Shown here piece by piece: positions 1-8,697 of a stretch of 64,000 nucleotides of DNA (positions are counted from its first letter, which is position 1; each line of letters begins with the position of its first letter). This stretch comes from Sphingobium sp. EP60837. GTDB lineage: Bacteria; Pseudomonadota; Alphaproteobacteria; Sphingomonadales; Sphingomonadaceae. The notes under the pieces were generated by a model. The model was given only the letters and a program-made list of their open reading frames with translations, was not told the origin of the DNA and searched no databases. The stretch lies in contig NZ_CP015986.1 of assembly GCF_001658005.1 (NCBI RefSeq), positions 1,613,501-1,677,500 of the forward strand. Reading direction: 5' to 3'. Made by a program: the position numbers and the translations under genes.

Positions 1-211
1 GGCAGAGGCAGGCGAGCGCGATGCTGTTGGCCGCGGTGCCAGTAGCGACCCACAGGGCGCGGACGGGCGCGGCGAACAGGTCCGAAAAGGCGCTGTCGAG
101 CCGGGCGCTCCAGGCGTCGCCATCATAGCCGCGATCGGCACGGTCTGCGGCGGCGATGGCGGCCATGACCTGCGGGCAGACGGGCGTCGCGTTGTCGGAG
201 AAGAAATGCAT
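1..211 (-). CDS. ltaE: Low-specificity threonine aldolase / beta-eliminating lyase, N-terminal part (cut by window edge)
   Basis: The minus-strand frame starting at the ATG at 211 reads MHFFSDNATPVCPQVMAAI and continues through a WVATGTAANSIAL stretch to the window edge (about 70 residues). This matches the N-terminus of the fold-type I PLP threonine aldolase / aromatic amino acid beta-eliminating lyase family: an SDN start, then the GTxAN segment that binds the PLP phosphate. Such enzymes cleave threonine or allo-threonine to glycine and acetaldehyde in the cytoplasm. No other in-frame ATG/GTG lies just upstream. The gene diverges from ilvE across a 152-bp gap containing a perfect palindrome. 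The PLP lysine lies outside the window, so substrate cannot be judged. Confidence 0.8.
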   Translation of the reverse strand, partial: MHFFSDNATPVCPQVMAAIAAADRADRGYDGDAWSARLDSAFSDLFAAPVRALWVATGTAANSIALACLC

Positions 212-288
212 GGCGGCGGGGATAATGGCAGGGCGCCTCTGCGCCAAGATGCCAGCATGATCGGAGCGGCCCTTTCGGAACCATAATG

Positions 289-313
289 AATTGGTCAGTA
301 ATGGTGACCAATT
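289..313. promoter_or_regulatory. Perfect 9-bp inverted repeat, candidate operator between ltaE and ilvE
   Basis: AATTGGTCA (289-297) and TGACCAATT (305-313) are exact reverse complements separated by 7 bp. The site lies between two divergent amino-acid genes, 78 bp before the ltaE start and 51 bp before the ilvE start. It is not followed by a T-run on either strand, so it resembles a dimeric repressor/activator site more than a terminator. Which regulator binds is unknown. Confidence 0.5.
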
Positions 314-363
314 GTTTCGTCAGGCCGTTTGTGACATAGGCGGCCCCAAAAGGAGCATCGATC

Positions 364-1455
364 ATGGACGTCCAGCAGAAGTCGCGCTTTACCGTCACCC
401 GAAGCAGCAAGGCTGTGTCGGCTGACCAGCGCGCGGTATTGCTGGTGGAACCCGGCTTTGGGCGGCTCTTCACCGATCATATGGTGACGATTCGCTATAG
501 CGAGGGACAGGGGTGGCATAGCCATTCGGTTGGCCCCCGTGAGCCGTTCCAACTCGATCCCGCCTGCGCGGTTCTGCACTATGCGCAGGAGATATTCGAA
601 GGGATGAAGGCATACCGCTTGGAAGATGGCAGCATCGCCATGTTCCGGCCAGAGGAAAATGCCCGCCGCTTCGCCGAATCGGCCGAGCGCATGGCAATGC
701 CGGTGCTGCCGGAGGACATCTTCCTCGAAGCCGTCGAGGAACTGGTGAAGATCGACGCGGACTGGATTCCGGGCGGCGAGGGCAGCCTGTATCTGCGTCC
801 CTTCATGTTTGCGAGCGAGAGCTTCTTGGGCGTGCGCCCGGCGGCGGAGTATATTTTCTGCGTTATCGCTTCCCCCGCAGGCGCTTATTTCAAGGGGGGC
901 AAGAAGGCGGTCACGCTCTGGGTGTCTGAACATTATACGCGCGCGGCCAAAGGCGGCACGGGCGCGGCGAAGTGCGGCGGCAATTATGCCGCCAGCCTGG
1001 TGGCGCAGTCCGAGGCGACCAAACATGGCTGCGACCAGGTCGTCTTCCTGGATGCGGCCGAACATAAGTGGGTCGAGGAATTGGGCGGCATGAACGTCTT
1101 CTTCGTCATGGACGATGGGGCGATCATCACCCCGCCGCTGTCGGGTACGATCCTGCCCGGCATCACGCGCAACAGCATCATCACGCTCGCCCGCACCAAG
1201 GGGCATGACGTGCGTGAGGAGCCCTACAGCTTTGCGCAATGGCGCGCCGATGCCGCGAGCGGCAAGCTTCGCGAGGCATTCGCCTGCGGTACGGCGGCTG
1301 TTGTCACCGCGATCGGCACGGTGAAGAGTGTCGAGGGCGATTTCACCATCGGCAATGGCGATGGCGGGATCGTTACCGAAGCCTTGCGCACGGAACTGAC
1401 GGGCATCCAGCGCGGAACGGTGGCCGATCCGGCGGGCTGGGTGCGCAAGCTGTAA
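364..1455 (+). CDS. ilvE: Branched-chain amino acid aminotransferase
   Basis: 363 residues, the usual length for the class IV PLP branched-chain aminotransferases of the longer (BCAT/IlvE group II) type. It interconverts Leu, Ile and Val with their 2-oxo acids using glutamate/2-oxoglutarate in the cytoplasm. Seen in the sequence: an N-terminal DHMVTIRYSEGQGW strand, EIFEGMKAYR near residue 80, LRPFMFAS near 145, and the PLP lysine K203 in AAKCGGNYAAS. EELGGMNVFF and GTILPGITRNSI follow, the latter carrying the phosphate-cup residues. The ATG at 364 is preceded by AAAAGGAGC, a good ribosome-binding site. It stands alone; the next gene is 114 bp downstream. A palindrome upstream may regulate it. 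Confidence 0.95.
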   Translation: MDVQQKSRFTVTRSSKAVSADQRAVLLVEPGFGRLFTDHMVTIRYSEGQGWHSHSVGPREPFQLDPACAVLHYAQEIFEGMKAYRLEDGSIAMFRPEENARRFAESAERMAMPVLPEDIFLEAVEELVKIDADWIPGGEGSLYLRPFMFASESFLGVRPAAEYIFCVIASPAGAYFKGGKKAVTLWVSEHYTRAAKGGTGAAKCGGNYAASLVAQSEATKHGCDQVVFLDAAEHKWVEELGGMNVFFVMDDGAIITPPLSGTILPGITRNSIITLARTKGHDVREEPYSFAQWRADAASGKLREAFACGTAAVVTAIGTVKSVEGDFTIGNGDGGIVTEALRTELTGIQRGTVADPAGWVRKL

Positions 1456-1569
1456 GTGTGTCGAACGGCCTTTTTCTTTGAAGAAAACGGCTGCGACAAG
1501 CGCAGCCCGAACGGTTTAGGGGGCGAGGGCACGCTTTCCAATCCTCACCCAAGCGCCTAGAAGAACCTC

Positions 1570-2778
1570 ATGCAACGCTTTGACGTCGTCATTCTGGGCG
1601 GGGGGCTTGTCGGCCTGACCCTGGGCATCGCGCTTTCGGGCCATGGGGTGCGCTGCGCCGTCATTGACCCTGCGGATCCGGTGGAGACTACCGCCAGCGG
1701 CTTTGACGGGCGCGTGTCGGCCATTTCCTCGACCAGCCATGCCATGCTGTCGGCGATCGGCGTGGCGGCGCTGCTGGAGGGCAAGGGCTGCCCGATCGAT
1801 CGTATATGGGTGAGCGACGGGCTGGAGCCGGGCGCGCTCGACTTCGCGCCGGAGCCGGACGACGGTGTGATGGGGATCATGTTCCCCAATCGCGACCTGC
1901 GCATCGCCTTGGCCCAAGCGGCGGAGAAGGCGGAACACCTCACTAGATTTCAGCCTGACCGCGCTACCCATGTGGAACGCAATGCCGATGGCGTCACGCT
2001 GACGCTGGCCAGCGGACAAGAGCTTCAAGGGGCACTGCTGGTGGCGGCGGAAGGGCGCAACAGTCCGACGCGTGAGGCGGCGGGCATTCGTACGACGCGC
2101 TGGCAATATAAGCATACCGCCATCGTGACGGCGATCGACCATGAGGTGCCGCACGCCAACACCGCTTACGAAATTTTCTATCCCGGTGGGCCCTTCGCAC
2201 TGCTGCCGATGCTGCCGGGAACGCGATCGGCGATCGTGTGGACCGTGCCGACGGAGCAGGCGCCGGTAATGTTGAAGCTGTCCGAGCGCGCCTGGCTGGC
2301 GGAAGCACAGAAGCGCATGGGCGGCTTCCTGGGCGAAATTGCGCTCGCCGGCCCGCGATCCAGCTATCCGCTGGGCTTCCACCATGCGGCGCGGATTACC
2401 GATACCAGGCTGGCTCTGGTCGGCGATAGCGCCCACGCGATCCATCCGATCGCGGGGCAGGGGTTGAACCTCGGTTTCCGGGATGTCGCCGCGCTGGTGG
2501 AAGTGCTGGTGGACGGCATGCGGCTAGGGCTGGACCCCGGCGATGCGCAGTTGCTGGCGCGCTATCAGCGCTGGCGCGGGCTGGATGCCATGTCGGTCAG
2601 TGTGGCGATGGATGGGCTCGTGCGGCTGTTCGATGTGCCGGGGCGGATTCCGTCGCTGGTGCGGCGGGCAGGACTAGCAGCGGTGCAGCGCACTTCAATG
2701 CTCAAAGACCGGTTCATGGCGGAAGCGCGCGGGGAATCGGGCGCACTGCCTAAGCTGCTGATCGGCGAGATGATTTAG
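1570..2778 (+). CDS. ubiH: UbiH/UbiF-family FAD-dependent ubiquinone biosynthesis hydroxylase
   Basis: 402 residues, matching the UbiH/COQ6 family of class A flavin monooxygenases, which hydroxylate the ring of the polyprenyl-phenol precursor of ubiquinone at the inner membrane. Visible motifs: the N-terminal Rossmann GGGLVG at residues 10-15; FDGRVSAIS, typical of UbiH; and the C-terminal FAD motif LVGDSAHAIHPIAGQGLNLG, where GD contacts the ribityl chain and GQG the FAD. Alphaproteobacteria use UbiH, UbiL or UbiM variants with different ring positions, so the exact hydroxylation site cannot be assigned. It reads away from acs-cybB, and the downstream neighbour cybB is convergent 76 bp away. 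Confidence 0.88.
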   Translation: MQRFDVVILGGGLVGLTLGIALSGHGVRCAVIDPADPVETTASGFDGRVSAISSTSHAMLSAIGVAALLEGKGCPIDRIWVSDGLEPGALDFAPEPDDGVMGIMFPNRDLRIALAQAAEKAEHLTRFQPDRATHVERNADGVTLTLASGQELQGALLVAAEGRNSPTREAAGIRTTRWQYKHTAIVTAIDHEVPHANTAYEIFYPGGPFALLPMLPGTRSAIVWTVPTEQAPVMLKLSERAWLAEAQKRMGGFLGEIALAGPRSSYPLGFHHAARITDTRLALVGDSAHAIHPIAGQGLNLGFRDVAALVEVLVDGMRLGLDPGDAQLLARYQRWRGLDAMSVSVAMDGLVRLFDVPGRIPSLVRRAGLAAVQRTSMLKDRFMAEARGESGALPKLLIGEMI

Positions 2779-2854
2779 GTCACATTCTCTGTCGTTCCGG
2801 CGGAAGCTGGAATCTCGACAAGGCATGGCTAACTCCGGTGGTTCATGGTTTCGG

Positions 2855-3370
2855 TCATCCCAGCATCCGCCGCAGCACATTATCCTTCAGGATGAAGTGA
2901 TGGCGTAGCGCGGCCGCCACATGCAGCGCTATCAGCGCAGCCCATAGGAAGCCCACAATCTCATGCGTTTCGGCCGAGAAGGCGACGACCGCATCGCCCT
3001 TCGAAACGCCGAATTTGGGGACGTCGAACAGGAAGAACCAATTCAATGGCCGGTTCCCGGCCGAACTCATGATCCAGCCCGTCAGCGGCATGACCATCAT
3101 GAAAATGTAGAAGGCGAGATGCGTGGCGTTGGCCGTGAGCTTTTCCCAGCCCGGCATTTGGGCGGGAAGCGGTGGCGGCTTGTGCGTCAGCCGCCACAGG
3201 ATACGCAATAGGGTGAGCGCTAGGACGGTGAGGCCCACCGACTTGTGAACCGGCATCACCTGCCATTGGCGCGGCAGGGAATCATGGGCGAAGCCGAGCC
3301 AGAGGTTGAAGAGGATCAGGATCGCTATGATCCAGTGCAGCGCACGGGCGACAACATTATAGCGATCCAC
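2855..3370 (-). CDS. cybB: Cytochrome b561 (CybB-type) membrane protein
   Basis: 171-residue integral membrane protein of the bacterial cytochrome b561 family, a di-heme quinone-linked electron carrier. Four hydrophobic helices are visible (about 13-28, 44-58, 84-104, 135-155). Histidines at H12, H42, H136 and H150 fall almost exactly where the heme ligands of E. coli CybB lie (helices 1, 2 and 4 region). The start at 3370 is 27 bp after the acs stop, so the two are probably one transcript, acs first. The biological electron acceptor is unknown; in E. coli it is linked to superoxide:quinone oxidoreductase activity. Confidence 0.9.
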   Translation of the reverse strand: MDRYNVVARALHWIIAILILFNLWLGFAHDSLPRQWQVMPVHKSVGLTVLALTLLRILWRLTHKPPPLPAQMPGWEKLTANATHLAFYIFMMVMPLTGWIMSSAGNRPLNWFFLFDVPKFGVSKGDAVVAFSAETHEIVGFLWAALIALHVAAALRHHFILKDNVLRRMLG

Positions 3371-3397
3371 GGCTGACCCTCTTCCGATGGTGGCGGC

Positions 3398-5341
3398 TTA
3401 CCCCTGACGATTGGCGACCAGATTATCCACCACCGACGGATCGGCGAGCGTGCTTGTGTCGCCCAGCGCCTGGGCCGAAACCTCGCCCTCCGCGATCTTG
3501 CGCAGGATGCGGCGCATGATCTTGCCCGAACGGGTCTTGGGCAGGCCGGGCGCGAACTGGATGACGTCCGGGGTCGCGATCGGCCCGATTTCGGTGCGGA
3601 CCCAGGCAACCAACGCCTTGCGCAGAGCATCACTTGGCTCTTCGCCGCTGTTCAGCGTCACATAGGCATAGATGCCCTGGCCCTTGATATCGTGCGGGAA
3701 GCCCACGACAGCGGCCTCCGCCACTGCTTCATGCAGGACGAGCGCGCTTTCGACCTCTGCCGTGCCCATGCGATGGCCGGACACGTTGATGACGTCATCG
3801 ACCCGGCCGGTGATCCAATAATAACCGTCCGCATCGCGCCGCGCGCCGTCGCCGGTCGTATATTTGCCGGGGAAGGTCGTGAAATAGGTCTGGAAAAAGC
3901 GTTCATGGTCGCCCCAGACGGTGCGCATCTGGCCGGGCCAGCTCTGCGCGATGACCAGATTGCCCTCGGCCGTGCCGTCCAGCACCTTGCCCTCGCCATC
4001 GACGATCTGCGGCACCACGCCCGGCATCGGCAGGGTAGCGGAGCCGGGCTTGAGGTCCGTGGCGCCGGGCATCGGCGCGATCATGGCGGCGCCCGTTTCG
4101 GTCTGCCACCACGTGTCGATGATCGGACAGCGATCCTCGCCGACGACATGATGATACCAGCGCCAGGCTTCGGGATTGATCGGCTCGCCCACGGTGCCGA
4201 GCAGGCGCAGCGACTTGCGGCTGGTCGAGCGCACGAACTCGTCGCCTTCCTTCATCAGCGCGCGCAGGGCGGTGGGAGCGGTGAAGATGGTCTGGACCTG
4301 ATGGCGGTCAACAACTTCCCAAATACGGCTGGCGGTCGGATAGTTGGGCACGCCTTCATACATCAGCGTGGTCGCGCCGTTCGCCAGCGGGCCATAGACG
4401 ATATAGCTGTGGCCGGTGACCCAGCCGATATCGGCCGCGCACCAGTAGATGTCGCCGGGGCGGTAATCAAAGCAGAGTTCGTGGGTCAGGCTGGCCCAGA
4501 GCAAATAGCCGCCGGTGGTGTGCAGGACGCCCTTGGGCTTGCCGGTCGAACCAGAGGTGTAGAGGATGAACAGCGGATCTTCCGCATTCATCGGTTCGGG
4601 CGCGCAGTCGGCGGAAGCTTTGGCCGCTTCCTCATGCAGCCACAGGTCGCGGCCATCCTGCATCGCGACGGCGCCGCCGGTTGCCTGGACGACCACCACC
4701 GTCTTGACGCCGGGGCAGTCCTTCAGCGCCGCATCGACATTGGCCTTGAGCGGCACCTTCTTGCCCGCGCGACAACCTTCGTCGGCGGTGATGACGAGGG
4801 TTGAATCGCAGTCGATGATGCGTCCGGCCAGCGCCTCGGGCGAGAAGCCGCCGAAGACGACGCTGTGAATCGCGCCGATCCGCGCGCAGGCGAGGAGGGC
4901 GAAGGCGGCCTCCGGGATCATCGGTAGATAGACGGTGATGCGGTCGCCCTTTTTCGCGCCCGCGCTCTTCAGCACATTGGCGAAGCGGCAGACTTCCTCA
5001 TGAACCTGCCTGTAGGTGTAGCGGCGCGGTTCAGCGTCGGGGGAGTCCGGTTCCCAGATGATGGCGGTTTGATCGCCACGTTCGGCAAGGTGGCGGTCGA
5101 TGCAGTTGGCGCTGACGTTGAGGACGCCGTCGGCAAACCACTTCACGCCAAAATCAGCTTCGTTGAAGCTGCTCTCATTGGTCTTGGCAGGGAAGGTCAG
5201 CCAGTCGAGCCGCTTCACCCGTTCCAGCCAATAGGCGTCCGGGTCCTGGATCGATCGCTGATAATCTGCCGCACGTCCATCCCGGTCGAGCAGCGCCGAA
5301 GCGGCCCATTCCGAAGGTACCGGGAAAAAATCGTCAGACAT
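3398..5341 (-). CDS. acsA: Acetyl-CoA synthetase
   Basis: 647 residues, full length for the AMP-forming acetyl-CoA synthetase of the ANL superfamily; converts acetate, ATP and CoA to acetyl-CoA. The adenylation P-loop [11 protein letters not shown] lies near residues 260-270, the WWQTETGA core motif in the middle, the hinge region [13 protein letters not shown] near 525, and the catalytic C-terminal lysine K607 in [12 protein letters not shown]. That lysine is the residue reversibly acetylated by Pat/CobB-type systems in other bacteria, so post-translational control is likely by analogy. The ATG is preceded on the minus strand by AAAGGAT. cybB follows 27 bp later. It faces a GST gene across about 170 bp. 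Confidence 0.97.
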   Translation of the reverse strand: MSDDFFPVPSEWAASALLDRDGRAADYQRSIQDPDAYWLERVKRLDWLTFPAKTNESSFNEADFGVKWFADGVLNVSANCIDRHLAERGDQTAIIWEPDSPDAEPRRYTYRQVHEEVCRFANVLKSAGAKKGDRITVYLPMIPEAAFALLACARIGAIHSVVFGGFSPEALAGRIIDCDSTLVITADEGCRAGKKVPLKANVDAALKDCPGVKTVVVVQATGGAVAMQDGRDLWLHEEAAKASADCAPEPMNAEDPLFILYTSGSTGKPKGVLHTTGGYLLWASLTHELCFDYRPGDIYWCAADIGWVTGHSYIVYGPLANGATTLMYEGVPNYPTASRIWEVVDRHQVQTIFTAPTALRALMKEGDEFVRSTSRKSLRLLGTVGEPINPEAWRWYHHVVGEDRCPIIDTWWQTETGAAMIAPMPGATDLKPGSATLPMPGVVPQIVDGEGKVLDGTAEGNLVIAQSWPGQMRTVWGDHERFFQTYFTTFPGKYTTGDGARRDADGYYWITGRVDDVINVSGHRMGTAEVESALVLHEAVAEAAVVGFPHDIKGQGIYAYVTLNSGEEPSDALRKALVAWVRTEIGPIATPDVIQFAPGLPKTRSGKIMRRILRKIAEGEVSAQALGDTSTLADPSVVDNLVANRQG

Positions 5342-5513
5342 CAGGCATCCTTTCCTTTGCGGTCGCCTGCCCCTCTAGAGACTGTATCCGATCATCGGAA
5401 GCCCGGATCGCGCCTCTATGGCCAAAGTTTTCACCGTTATCGCGCCGGGATTAAGCAAGAGCGAGCGATTTTGCTGCTTTCCGAGAGGGCTAGCTCCGCC
5501 TAACAGGAAAGCT

Positions 5514-6185
5514 ATGTGGCAGCTCTTCCAATTCCCGCTTTGTCCCTTCTCGCGCAAGATTCGCCTGCTGCTCGGTGAAAAGGGGGTGGGTTATGATCTG
5601 GTGCGCGAGTCGCCCTGGGAAGCGCGCGACGAGTTTCTCGACCTCAATCCTGCAGGCACGACGCCGGTGATGGTGGACGTCGAAAAGGGCGTTACGCTGA
5701 TCGACAGCCAGGCGATCTGCGAATATTTTGAGGAGACGGTGGAGAAATTCCCGCTGATCTCCGGCACGGCGGCGGGCCGGGCTGAGGTGCGGCGGCTGGT
5801 GGCCTTTTTCGACCAGAATTTCTATGGCGATGTCGTCGGCCCGTTGCTGCATGAACGGATGAAAAAGCGCCTGATCGAACGTGCGCCCCCCGACGCCCGG
5901 GTGCTGCGCGAGGCGATGAAGCGCGCCAATGTGCACATGGATTATATGGATTATCTGCTCGACCACCGCAGCTGGATGGCAGGCGGGACGATGAGCCTGG
6001 CGGACATTGCCGCTGCCGCACATCTTTCCGTGGCGGATTATCTCGGCGGCATCGACTGGGCGGGCCATGAGACGGTGAAGCGCTGGTATGCAGGCTTCAA
6101 GTCGCGTCCTTCCTTCCGGCCGCTGCTGTCGGAGCGGATGGAGGTGATCACGCCGCCGCCTCATTATGAGAAGCCGGATTTTTGA
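5514..6185 (+). CDS. Glutathione S-transferase family protein
   Basis: 223 residues from the ATG at 5514, which has AGGAAA seven bases upstream; a longer in-frame start at 5418 would add residues that do not resemble the family. The N-terminal thioredoxin-fold half carries FPLCPFSRKIRLLL, with C10 and S13 as possible glutathione-activating residues, and the conserved NPAGTTPVM and IDSQAICEY segments that hold glutathione. The C-terminal all-helical half contains the N-capping motif MSLADIAAAAHL. Substrate cannot be inferred. It faces acs and converges on the GGDEF gene across a hairpin terminator. Confidence 0.88.
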   Translation: MWQLFQFPLCPFSRKIRLLLGEKGVGYDLVRESPWEARDEFLDLNPAGTTPVMVDVEKGVTLIDSQAICEYFEETVEKFPLISGTAAGRAEVRRLVAFFDQNFYGDVVGPLLHERMKKRLIERAPPDARVLREAMKRANVHMDYMDYLLDHRSWMAGGTMSLADIAAAAHLSVADYLGGIDWAGHETVKRWYAGFKSRPSFRPLLSERMEVITPPPHYEKPDF

Positions 6186-6191
6186 ATGGCA

Positions 6192-6216
6192 TTCCCCTCC
6201 GCTTGCAGGAGGGGAA
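6192..6216. terminator. Bidirectional hairpin between convergent GST and GGDEF genes
   Basis: TTCCCCTCC (6192-6200) and GGAGGGGAA (6208-6216) form a perfect 9-bp stem with a 7-base loop, in the 37 bp between two convergent stop codons. There is no long T-run on either side, so it may be a weak terminator or an mRNA 3'-end stabiliser. Position and perfect pairing are seen; function is inferred. Confidence 0.6.
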
Positions 6217-6222
6217 GGATGG

Positions 6223-7386
6223 TCAGTCGATTTCCGCAGCCAGATAGACGCGATTGCGGCCATGTTCCTTTGCCAGGTACAGCGCGCGGTCGGCGGCCTT
6301 GAGCGCCGCGCGCGGATCGTCATAGGCCAGCACGTTGGACACGCCGGCTGAAAAGCTCACCCGTTCCATCCGTTCGCCATTGGTGCGGTTGACGAGGCTG
6401 CGGGTCGCAAGGTCCTGGCGCACGCTGTCCACCGCCTCGCAGGCTTCGGCTGCAGTCTTGCCGCGAAACAGCATGACGAATTCCTCGCCGCCGTGGCGTG
6501 CTACATGGCACTGGTCGTTGCTGATCTTGGCGAGCAACCCCGCGACGAACTTCAGCACCCGGTCGCCCGTGTCATGGCCGTGGGTGTCGTTGATCACCTT
6601 GAAATGATCGATGTCGCAGAAGGCCACGGCCAGCGGCTGGCCTTCCTTCTGGGCCGTGGCGACTTCCTCGCGAAGCGTGCCTTCAAAGGCGCGGCGGTTG
6701 GGCAGGCCGGTCAGATGGTCATGCTCGGCGGCGCGGCGGGCGTTGGCGAGGCTTGAGCGCAGGGCGTGGTTCTGCTTCTCATTCTGGCGCAACTGGCCTT
6801 CGACCTGACGGGTCTTTTCCACCATCGACCGGGTCAGCGCCACCAGCCGTGCGAGCACGGGTTCATTATCGCCGCCAGCGGCGAGGCCCTTCACTTCTTC
6901 CTGCAGGGCTGCGCCATAATCCTTGGCGGAGTTGCGCGATTCGGTCATCAGGCCGGTAAATTCGGACAGATTTTCCTCGACCTTCGCCAGCATGGTGGAG
7001 AGCGCCTCGGGCGTCACTTCGTCGGCGCGCTGCTCGGCGACGATTTCCTCCACCCAGCTGTTGCTGATCTTGCCGCGCTCGGCAAGAACGGCCCTGATCG
7101 CCTTTTCGACGCCGATCTGCGCGCCGGTCAGATAATCATGCGCCACGCCGAAATTGAGCGGCGTCAGGTCCAGATCATGCGCGAAGAGGAAATGGCCGAT
7201 CTCGTCATAGAGCTTGCGGCGGCGATTGACCTCGCGGTGCGCGCTGCTGCCCGCACGGCCACGCTGCGGTTCAGCGTCCTCCACGTCCTCTTCGGCGTCG
7301 CCCTTGCCCGATAGGCCACGGGCCCATCGCGTCAGGCGGTCAGCCAGGCCGTGCTGCGGATTTACGGATGATGATGCCCCAGTCAT
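6223..7386 (-). CDS. GGDEF-domain diguanylate cyclase
   Basis: 387 residues. The C-terminal ~165 residues are a GGDEF domain: DHLTGLPNRRAF, AFCDIDHFKVINDTHGHDTGD with the metal-binding aspartate, and the active-site loop RHGGEEF at residues 297-303, so it should make cyclic di-GMP from GTP. The position of the RxxD inhibitory site is occupied by NDQC, so product inhibition through that site is not expected. The N-terminal half lacks membrane helices and a recognisable sensor; residues ~50-220 look helical, with a coiled-coil-like linker (SMVEKTRQVEGQLRQNEKQN). It is a soluble cyclase with an unassigned input region, transcribed away from the LysR gene but on the same strand. Confidence 0.92.
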   Translation of the reverse strand: MTGASSSVNPQHGLADRLTRWARGLSGKGDAEEDVEDAEPQRGRAGSSAHREVNRRRKLYDEIGHFLFAHDLDLTPLNFGVAHDYLTGAQIGVEKAIRAVLAERGKISNSWVEEIVAEQRADEVTPEALSTMLAKVEENLSEFTGLMTESRNSAKDYGAALQEEVKGLAAGGDNEPVLARLVALTRSMVEKTRQVEGQLRQNEKQNHALRSSLANARRAAEHDHLTGLPNRRAFEGTLREEVATAQKEGQPLAVAFCDIDHFKVINDTHGHDTGDRVLKFVAGLLAKISNDQCHVARHGGEEFVMLFRGKTAAEACEAVDSVRQDLATRSLVNRTNGERMERVSFSAGVSNVLAYDDPRAALKAADRALYLAKEHGRNRVYLAAEID

Positions 7387-7478
7387 GCCCCGGTATAACG
7401 GACCGTAGCGAACAAGGTTAAGGGCGCAAAAGGCTAAAAATCACAAATCCCTGATCGGCAGCCCATTTTTCCCGTGCG

Positions 7479-8360
7479 TCAGATGTCGGCGCCGATCAGC
7501 CAGTCACGGAAAATGCGTACCGCGCGGGTCTGCAGCGCGCGCGGGCGACAGACGAAATAATAGCGATAGGGGCTTTCCACCCGGGTCTCCGGGAACAGCC
7601 GCACCAGCCGCGGGTCCTGGGCCTCATTATAATGGCTGGCGTGCATGACTGCGATGCCAAGCCCCTGCGCCGCGGCCTCCAGCATCAATTGGCCGGAATC
7701 ATAATTGTCGATCGCCAACGGCTGCAGGTCGGGCAGCTTGACCGCTTCCTTCCAGGCGTCGAACGACATCACCATGTCGCGGTGCAGAAGGATGGTGTGC
7801 TGCGCCAGATCGGCAGGGGAGGCGAGCAGATTCGGCGGCTCCAGCAGCGCCTTGCGCCCGATCAGATAGACCTCGTCGTGATCCAGTTCATGGGCGTAAA
7901 GCGCCGGGTCTATATCCTTGGCGAGAACGATCGCGGCATCCAGTCCTTCGCCCAATCGTGCGACTGCATAGGGGGTCGTTTCGATATCGATATGGAGCTG
8001 CGGATGCTTCTGCCGCAACGCCCCCAGATGGGGGAAGAGCCGCTGCGTCGCGAAAAGGGGCATGACCGCCAGGCGCAGGCGCAACTGATTGCCGCCGCTC
8101 TGAATATTCTCCAGCGCTTGGCTGAGGGAATCGAGGGCTGGCGCGATGTCGTCGAGCAGCTTTTGCCCGTCGGCATTGATTTCGAGCGCCTGATGCTTGC
8201 GGTCGAAAAGCGGACGCCCGATGAAACGCTCCAGCGCCTGAACGCGGCGGCTGAGCGCGGGCGTTGAAAGAGCCAGTTCCTCCGCGGCAGCCTTCACCGA
8301 GCCGAGCCGGGCGACCTGGACAAAGGCCTCAAGGGCAGTAAGGGGCGGCAATCTGCGCAT
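7479..8360 (-). CDS. LysR-family transcriptional regulator
   Basis: 293 residues, standard for LysR-type regulators. The N-terminal winged helix carries AAEELALSTPALSRRVQALER at about residues 24-44, followed by IGRPLFDRKHQALEI, and the rest is the periplasmic-binding-like effector domain. The DNA-binding style and the IETTPYAV / GIAVMHASHY segments resemble the GcvA-like subgroup, but the effector and target genes are not evident. It ends 92 bp before the GGDEF start on the same strand. Upstream (8361-8697) is a long noncoding stretch shared with the CDC48 gene. Confidence 0.92.
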   Translation of the reverse strand: MRRLPPLTALEAFVQVARLGSVKAAAEELALSTPALSRRVQALERFIGRPLFDRKHQALEINADGQKLLDDIAPALDSLSQALENIQSGGNQLRLRLAVMPLFATQRLFPHLGALRQKHPQLHIDIETTPYAVARLGEGLDAAIVLAKDIDPALYAHELDHDEVYLIGRKALLEPPNLLASPADLAQHTILLHRDMVMSFDAWKEAVKLPDLQPLAIDNYDSGQLMLEAAAQGLGIAVMHASHYNEAQDPRLVRLFPETRVESPYRYYFVCRPRALQTRAVRIFRDWLIGADI

Positions 8361-8439
8361 AGTCGGTCAATAGCTTAGCATTTGATCTGCTGCGACGCGT
8401 CATCATCCCGGAATGGGGAAGGTCAGGTCCAGCCATGAC

Positions 8440-8611
8440 CAGCCTCTTTCTACCCACTAGGAAAATGCGTCAACTGGCAAGATGCAAAATTTGCAACTCC
8501 CTGATTCTTTTCGCACTTGCGAAATTACATGCTGCAGCGCACATAGAAAAGGCCTTTCAGGCATCCTCTCCTAAAACTTTCCGGGCTGGCCTTTGGGCCG
8601 GCCCTTTTTTT
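8440..8611 (+). ncRNA. Candidate small RNA or leader ending in a strong terminator
   Basis: The 337 bp between the LysR start and the CDC48 start contain no convincing protein gene, yet hold an excellent rho-independent terminator at 8583-8611 on the plus strand that lies before, not after, the next gene. A transcript must therefore start in this gap. Just before the hairpin is an unpaired pyrimidine-rich stretch, CATCCTCTCCTAAAAC (8561-8576), whose CCTC core could pair with ribosome-binding sites. Alphaproteobacterial small RNAs such as the suhB/mmgR family share this layout. The 5' end is a guess and no promoter could be fixed. An attenuator for the CDC48 gene is the alternative. Confidence 0.4.
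8583..8611 (+). terminator. Rho-independent terminator upstream of the CDC48 gene
   Basis: GGGCTGGCC (8583-8591) pairs with GGCCGGCCC (8596-8604) over nine positions (one G-U), with a TTTG loop, followed directly by seven T residues. This is the clearest intrinsic terminator in the window. Confidence 0.85.
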
Positions 8612-8697
8612 GTCTCGGCTTATTATCATCCTCGGGCTCTTTCCTTGGCGTTTGACGTTTCCTATCTCGTTACGCGGTGACAAGAATGGGGATGGCA

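Noticed and set aside
295..1239. A 314-residue minus-strand reading frame opposite ilvE
   Set aside because: Antisense shadow of a well-supported gene in high-GC DNA; amino-acid composition is Arg/His/Ala-rich with no domain.
1516..2445. A 309-residue minus-strand reading frame opposite the UbiH-family gene
   Set aside because: Shadow of the real gene; no recognisable motif.
3692..4804. A 370-residue plus-strand reading frame opposite acs
   Set aside because: Shadow of acs; composition typical of GC-rich antisense frames.
8435..8680. A short plus-strand reading frame before the CDC48 gene
   Set aside because: It reads straight through the strong terminator hairpin, so it is unlikely to be translated; treated as noncoding.
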